A DNA stretch of 64,000 bases from Nitrospira sp. KM1. Lineage in GTDB: Bacteria > Nitrospirota > Nitrospiria > Nitrospirales > Nitrospiraceae. Below the pieces are notes generated by a model. That model searched no databases, had not been told where the DNA came from, and saw only the letters and a program-made list of their open reading frames with translations. This document shows, piece by piece, positions 56,807 through 64,000 of this stretch. A program made the position numbers and the translations under genes. The stretch spans positions 3,968,001 to 4,032,000 of the forward strand of contig NZ_AP022671.1 of assembly GCF_011405515.1 (NCBI RefSeq), given 5' to 3'. Each line of letters opens with the position of its first letter. Position 1 is the first letter of the stretch.

Positions 56807-59800
56807 ATGCCCGAAACGACTCTACAAGAGTTCGTCGAGCGGAAAGACTTTTCTCGCATTCGTACGAGCATCGATATCCCTGACTTGATCGAGATTCAAA
56901 AGCGGTCGTACGAGGAGTTCCTTCAATTCGAAGCGGAGTCCGAGCGGCGCAAAGATCATGGTTTGCAGGCCGCGCTGGCGAGTGTCTTTCCGATTCCTGA
57001 CTATAACAACACGGCCGTCCTGGAGTTCACGAGTTATACCCTTGGGACGCCCAAATATGACGAGCGGGAATGCCTTGAGCAGGGTATGACGTTTGCGGTG
57101 CCGTTGAAACTGCGGGTTCGCCTTGTGGTGTTCGACAAGGAAGACAAAGGACCAAAGAAGAATGTTCTGGATGTCCGTGAACAGGAGGTCTACGTCGGAG
57201 AATTGCCGCTGATGACCGAACGCGGAACGTTCATCGTCAATGGCACTGAACGAGTGGTGGTCAGCCAGTTACATCGGTCTCCCGGTGCTTCGTTCACGCA
57301 TGATAAGGGTCGCACGCATGCAAGCGGGAAGGTTTTATATTCGGCTCGGATCATCCCATACCGCGGGTCCTGGTTGGATTTTGAATTTGACGCCCGCGAT
57401 ATCCTGTATGTGAGGATCGACCGACGGCGCAAGATGCCGGCCACGATATTGCTCAAAGCGTTCGGCTATTCGGGCGACGATTTGCTGAAAATGTATTACC
57501 CCGTCGAGGAAATTCGGGTGGTCAAGGGCAAGTTGATGCGCAAGCTCGATCCCGAGATTCACCAGGGACTCCGCTGTTCTATGGAACTGACGGAAAAGGG
57601 CAGCAAAGAACCGTTGGTGCGGGAAGGGGCGAAGCTGACGAAGGGCGTGATTGCGAAACTTAAGGCCGCTGGCGTGAAGGAAATCCCGCTTTCGCCGACA
57701 GAATTGGTCGGACGCGCGGTCCTGACCGAATTAGTAGACAGTAAGAAAAACAAGTTGGCGGAGAAGAATCAGCGGCTCACCGCAGAAATCGTGGAACGTC
57801 TCCTCGAGACCGATATCGAGGAATTCAAGGTCATCTATTTTGACACGGCCACGGCAACGCCGGTGATCCTCGACACGTTGGAAATGGAGCGGACGGGGTC
57901 GAAGGAAGAGGCGATGGTTGAAATCTATCGCCGTCTTCGTCCCGGAGAAACGCCGTCCGTCGAAACGGCACGCGCCCTGTTCGACAATCTCTTTTTGAAC
58001 TCCAAGCGGTATGATCTTTCTCCCGTCGGTCGATTGAAGTTGAACAAGAAACTTGGGCTGGATTTGCAGTTGGAGCAGCGAACGCTGACATCCCAAGACA
58101 TCGTCGAAGTCATTCGTTATCTGGTCAATCTCAAGATGGGGAAGGGCGAGATCGATGACATCGACCATTTGGGAAATCGTCGGGTCCGCTCGGTAGGAGA
58201 ATTACTGGAAAATCAATTCCGTCTCGGGCTGGTCCGTATGGAGCGGAGCATCAAGGAGCGGATGAATCTCCTGGATATGGAGACCGTGCTGCCGCATGAC
58301 TTGATCAATGCGAAGCCGGTTGTCGCCGCAGTGAAGGAATTCTTCAGCAGCAGCCAGCTCTCGCAGTTCATGGATCAAACAAACCCTCTGGCCGAGATCA
58401 CCCATAAACGGAGGCTGTCTGCCCTGGGTCCCGGCGGGTTGACTCGTGAACGAGCGGGATTTGAAGTGCGCGACGTGCATCCATCCCATTACAGCCGTAT
58501 CTGTCCGATCGAAACGCCGGAAGGTCCGAACATCGGGTTGATCACGTCACTGGCCACCTATGCGCGGATTAACCAATTCGGCTTCATCGAAGCGCCGTAT
58601 CGTCGGGTGGAGAAGGGGCGGGTGACGGACCAGATCGAGTTTCTTTCCGCCATCGAAGGCGACAAATATATGATCGCCCAGGCCAACTCTAAAGTGGATG
58701 GAGGCGGACGGTTGGTTTCTGAAACCGTCTCGGCGCGGTCTGGAGGCGATTTCGTGACTGCCACCCCTGACAAGATTGAATATATGGACGTATCGCCGAA
58801 ACAGGTCGTCAGCGTAGCAACCGCATTGGTTCCGTTCCTAGAGCACGACGATGCCAATCGCGCTCTGATGGGGTCGAACATGCAGCGGCAGGCAGTGCCA
58901 CTGCTCAAGGCGGAATCTCCGCTCGTTGGCACCGGCATGGAGGCGGTTGTCGCACGTGATTCCGGATACGTGGTCCAGGCGAAGCGCCCCGGTGTGGTTG
59001 AAAGCGTGGACGCCACCCGCATCGTCGTTCGATCGGACTCGAAAGAGGGTCGAAAGCGCAATGATACGGGATTGGACGTGTATGAATTGATCAAGTTCCA
59101 GCGATCAAATCAGAATACATGCATCACGCAGACACCGGTCGTTCGTATCGGGCAGCCCGTCAAAAAAGGACAGGTATTGGCGGATGGTCCGGCCATCGAT
59201 CAAGGTGAGCTTGCTCTGGGGAAAAATGTGCTGGTGGCGTTCATGCCTTGGGGTGGATACAACTTCGAGGACGCGATTCTGCTCAGTGAAAAGCTCGTGC
59301 GCGAGGATGCGTTCACGTCCATTCATATCGAGGAGTTCGAGGTAGAAGCCCGCGATACGAAGTTGGGCAAGGAAGACATTACGCGCGACATTCCCAATGT
59401 TGGGGAAGAAGCGTTGCGCAATCTCGATGAAAGCGGAATCATCCGCATAGGTGCCGAAGTGAAGCCCGGGGACATTCTGGTGGGCAAGGTGACGCCGAAA
59501 GGCGAGACTCAGTTGACGCCGGAAGAAAAGCTCTTGCGTGCGATTTTCGGTGAAAAGGCAGGAGACGTCAAGGATACATCCCTGACGGTTCCACCGGGTG
59601 TGGAAGGAATCATCGTCGACGTCAAGATTTTTTCCCGCAAGGGTCTCGACAAGGACGAACGTTCCAAGAGCATTGAAAGCGAAGATGCGATGAAGCTGCA
59701 GCGCGACCATCATGAAGAGCTGCGAATCATCGAGGAAGAAAAAAACAAGAAAATCAGGAAGTTGCTCTTAGGCAAAGTCGTGGGCCGTGATCTGATGGAC

Positions 59801-60763
59801 CCCGAGAGCGGCGATGTCATTCTGAAAAAGAAGGGCAAGCTGACGGCCGAAATCCTCAAACGGCTTCCGGATGAGACGGTTCGCTACATCATTCTCAGCG
59901 ATCCCGATGAGCAAAAAGAGTTGGAGGATGTGGATCGGAGAGCGAAGGAACAGATCGAAATTCTACAGACGCTGTACGATGAGAAAGTCGGAAGGCTGAA
60001 GCGGGGCGACGAACTGCCTCCTGGGGTCATCAAGCTCGTCAAAGTCTACATCTCGATGAAGCGCAAGATTCAGGTTGGCGACAAGATGGCCGGCCGACAT
60101 GGAAATAAGGGTGTGGTTTCGCGTGTCTTGCCGGAAGAGGACATGCCATACCTTCCTGACGGAACTCCGGTCGAAATCGTTTTGAATCCGCTCGGCGTTC
60201 CATCGCGTATGAATGTCGGGCAGATTCTCGAAACCCACCTCGGCTGGGCCGCGAGAGCCTTGGGGATCAAGGTCGCAAGTCCGGTCTTCGACGGGGCGTC
60301 TGAAAAGGAAATCAAGGATTTGCTGAAGCGCGCCAAACTGCCGTCCAGCGGGCAAACGGTGTTAATGGATGGCCGGACCGGGGAAGCGTTCGGCAGTCCC
60401 GTGACCGTGGGCTATATGTATGTGTTGAAGCTCCACCATTTGGTCGATGACAAGATTCACGCGCGATCGATCGGGCCATACTCGCTCGTGACGCAACAAC
60501 CATTGGGCGGTAAGGCTCAATTCGGCGGTCAGCGGTTGGGAGAAATGGAAGTCTGGGCCTTACAGGCTTACGGAGCGGCGTCCACGCTGCAGGAGTTTCT
60601 GACCGTGAAGTCCGACGACGTTCCGGGCCGATCTCGAATGTATGAAGCCGTCGTGAAAGGCGAACCGTTCCTAGAGCCGGGGTTGCCCGAGTCGTTCAAC
60701 GTCCTGGTCAAGGAACTGCAAAGCCTAGGACTCGACGTGGAATTGGTCAAAACGCAAGACTAA
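56807..60763 (+). CDS. rpoB: DNA-directed RNA polymerase subunit beta
   Basis: 1318 residues, complete. Landmarks: [20 protein letters not shown], the rifampicin region [20 protein letters not shown] followed by [33 protein letters not shown], and [20 protein letters not shown] near the end. The rifampicin-region residues (Gln, Asp, His, Arg, Ser) are wild type. It starts 74 bp after rplL with GGAGTGGAGG upstream. Confidence 0.98.
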   Translation: MPETTLQEFVERKDFSRIRTSIDIPDLIEIQKRSYEEFLQFEAESERRKDHGLQAALASVFPIPDYNNTAVLEFTSYTLGTPKYDERECLEQGMTFAVPLKLRVRLVVFDKEDKGPKKNVLDVREQEVYVGELPLMTERGTFIVNGTERVVVSQLHRSPGASFTHDKGRTHASGKVLYSARIIPYRGSWLDFEFDARDILYVRIDRRRKMPATILLKAFGYSGDDLLKMYYPVEEIRVVKGKLMRKLDPEIHQGLRCSMELTEKGSKEPLVREGAKLTKGVIAKLKAAGVKEIPLSPTELVGRAVLTELVDSKKNKLAEKNQRLTAEIVERLLETDIEEFKVIYFDTATATPVILDTLEMERTGSKEEAMVEIYRRLRPGETPSVETARALFDNLFLNSKRYDLSPVGRLKLNKKLGLDLQLEQRTLTSQDIVEVIRYLVNLKMGKGEIDDIDHLGNRRVRSVGELLENQFRLGLVRMERSIKERMNLLDMETVLPHDLINAKPVVAAVKEFFSSSQLSQFMDQTNPLAEITHKRRLSALGPGGLTRERAGFEVRDVHPSHYSRICPIETPEGPNIGLITSLATYARINQFGFIEAPYRRVEKGRVTDQIEFLSAIEGDKYMIAQANSKVDGGGRLVSETVSARSGGDFVTATPDKIEYMDVSPKQVVSVATALVPFLEHDDANRALMGSNMQRQAVPLLKAESPLVGTGMEAVVARDSGYVVQAKRPGVVESVDATRIVVRSDSKEGRKRNDTGLDVYELIKFQRSNQNTCITQTPVVRIGQPVKKGQVLADGPAIDQGELALGKNVLVAFMPWGGYNFEDAILLSEKLVREDAFTSIHIEEFEVEARDTKLGKEDITRDIPNVGEEALRNLDESGIIRIGAEVKPGDILVGKVTPKGETQLTPEEKLLRAIFGEKAGDVKDTSLTVPPGVEGIIVDVKIFSRKGLDKDERSKSIESEDAMKLQRDHHEELRIIEEEKNKKIRKLLLGKVVGRDLMDPESGDVILKKKGKLTAEILKRLPDETVRYIILSDPDEQKELEDVDRRAKEQIEILQTLYDEKVGRLKRGDELPPGVIKLVKVYISMKRKIQVGDKMAGRHGNKGVVSRVLPEEDMPYLPDGTPVEIVLNPLGVPSRMNVGQILETHLGWAARALGIKVASPVFDGASEKEIKDLLKRAKLPSSGQTVLMDGRTGEAFGSPVTVGYMYVLKLHHLVDDKIHARSIGPYSLVTQQPLGGKAQFGGQRLGEMEVWALQAYGAASTLQEFLTVKSDDVPGRSRMYEAVVKGEPFLEPGLPESFNVLVKELQSLGLDVELVKTQD

Positions 60764-60807
60764 CTACTTTGTGCCGGCTGATGCCGGCATCGGAGGAGGT
60801 CACTACC

Positions 60808-64000
<3,193 letters not shown>

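Overview
The window looks like a chromosome segment of a Nitrospira-like bacterium (phylum Nitrospirota). This is an inference from family content: VPLPA-type PEP-CTERM proteins, exported CbiX-like chelatases beside TonB genes, a GldA/GldF/GldG-type ABC module with a DUF4340 partner, and the ribosomal/RNA polymerase gene order. No 16S rRNA gene is present to confirm it.

Layout. (1) 1-3.2 kb is a decayed stretch: three gene remnants (MDR dehydrogenase, exported cupin, NmrA-like reductase), one intact DUF6130 protein, a PEP-CTERM protein behind a hairpin that masks its ribosome-binding site, and a candidate Fur-controlled small RNA with promoter, operator and terminator. (2) 3.2-19.8 kb is a plus-strand locus that appears to handle a metal or tetrapyrrole at the cell envelope. 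It holds a Com-like zinc-ribbon microprotein, an AraC regulator, a MacAB-like exporter (adaptor, ATPase, two FtsX-type permeases), TonB, a 560-residue exported protein made of four CbiX-like modules, a VOC protein, two tandemly duplicated VPLPA-CTERM proteins, a TonB-dependent receptor of the heme-receptor type, a membrane-tethered OmpR-type regulator with unusual topology, a second exported CbiX protein and a PepSY-type membrane protein. (3) 19.8-20.1 kb carries a series of hairpins that may be a gene-less IS200/IS605 derivative.

(4) 20,276-35,713 is a 15.4-kb integrated element bounded by 44-bp direct repeats taken from the 5' half of tRNA-Arg(CCT). It encodes two tyrosine recombinases (one with a duplicated core-binding domain), Xis/MerR/RHH regulators, small and large terminase subunits, a zinc-finger primase-like protein, a RepA-type helicase beside an iteron array, several unknown small proteins, and an OLD-family nuclease paired with a membrane protein. 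I recognise no capsid, portal or tail gene, so it resembles a phage satellite or phage-plasmid derivative with a defence cargo. Its integrase reading frame ends inside the tRNA, which suggests control by RNase P.

(5) 35.8-51.1 kb is ordinary chromosome: the ABC/GldG/DUF4340 module, an RlpA lipoprotein, HEAT-repeat proteins, alpha-glucan phosphorylase, a UvrD/Rep helicase and a HExxH protein. (6) 51.2-64 kb is the translation/transcription core: tRNA-Tyr, -Gly and -Thr, tuf, rpmG, tRNA-Trp, secE, nusG, rplK, rplA, an in-frame rplJ-rplL fusion, rpoB and the first part of rpoC, which has a TTG start.

The strongest candidates for new biology are the exported multi-module CbiX/TonB locus, the tRNA-Arg element with its integrase-tRNA overlap and shared C-terminal peptide, the OLD plus membrane-protein pair, and the L10-L7/L12 fusion.
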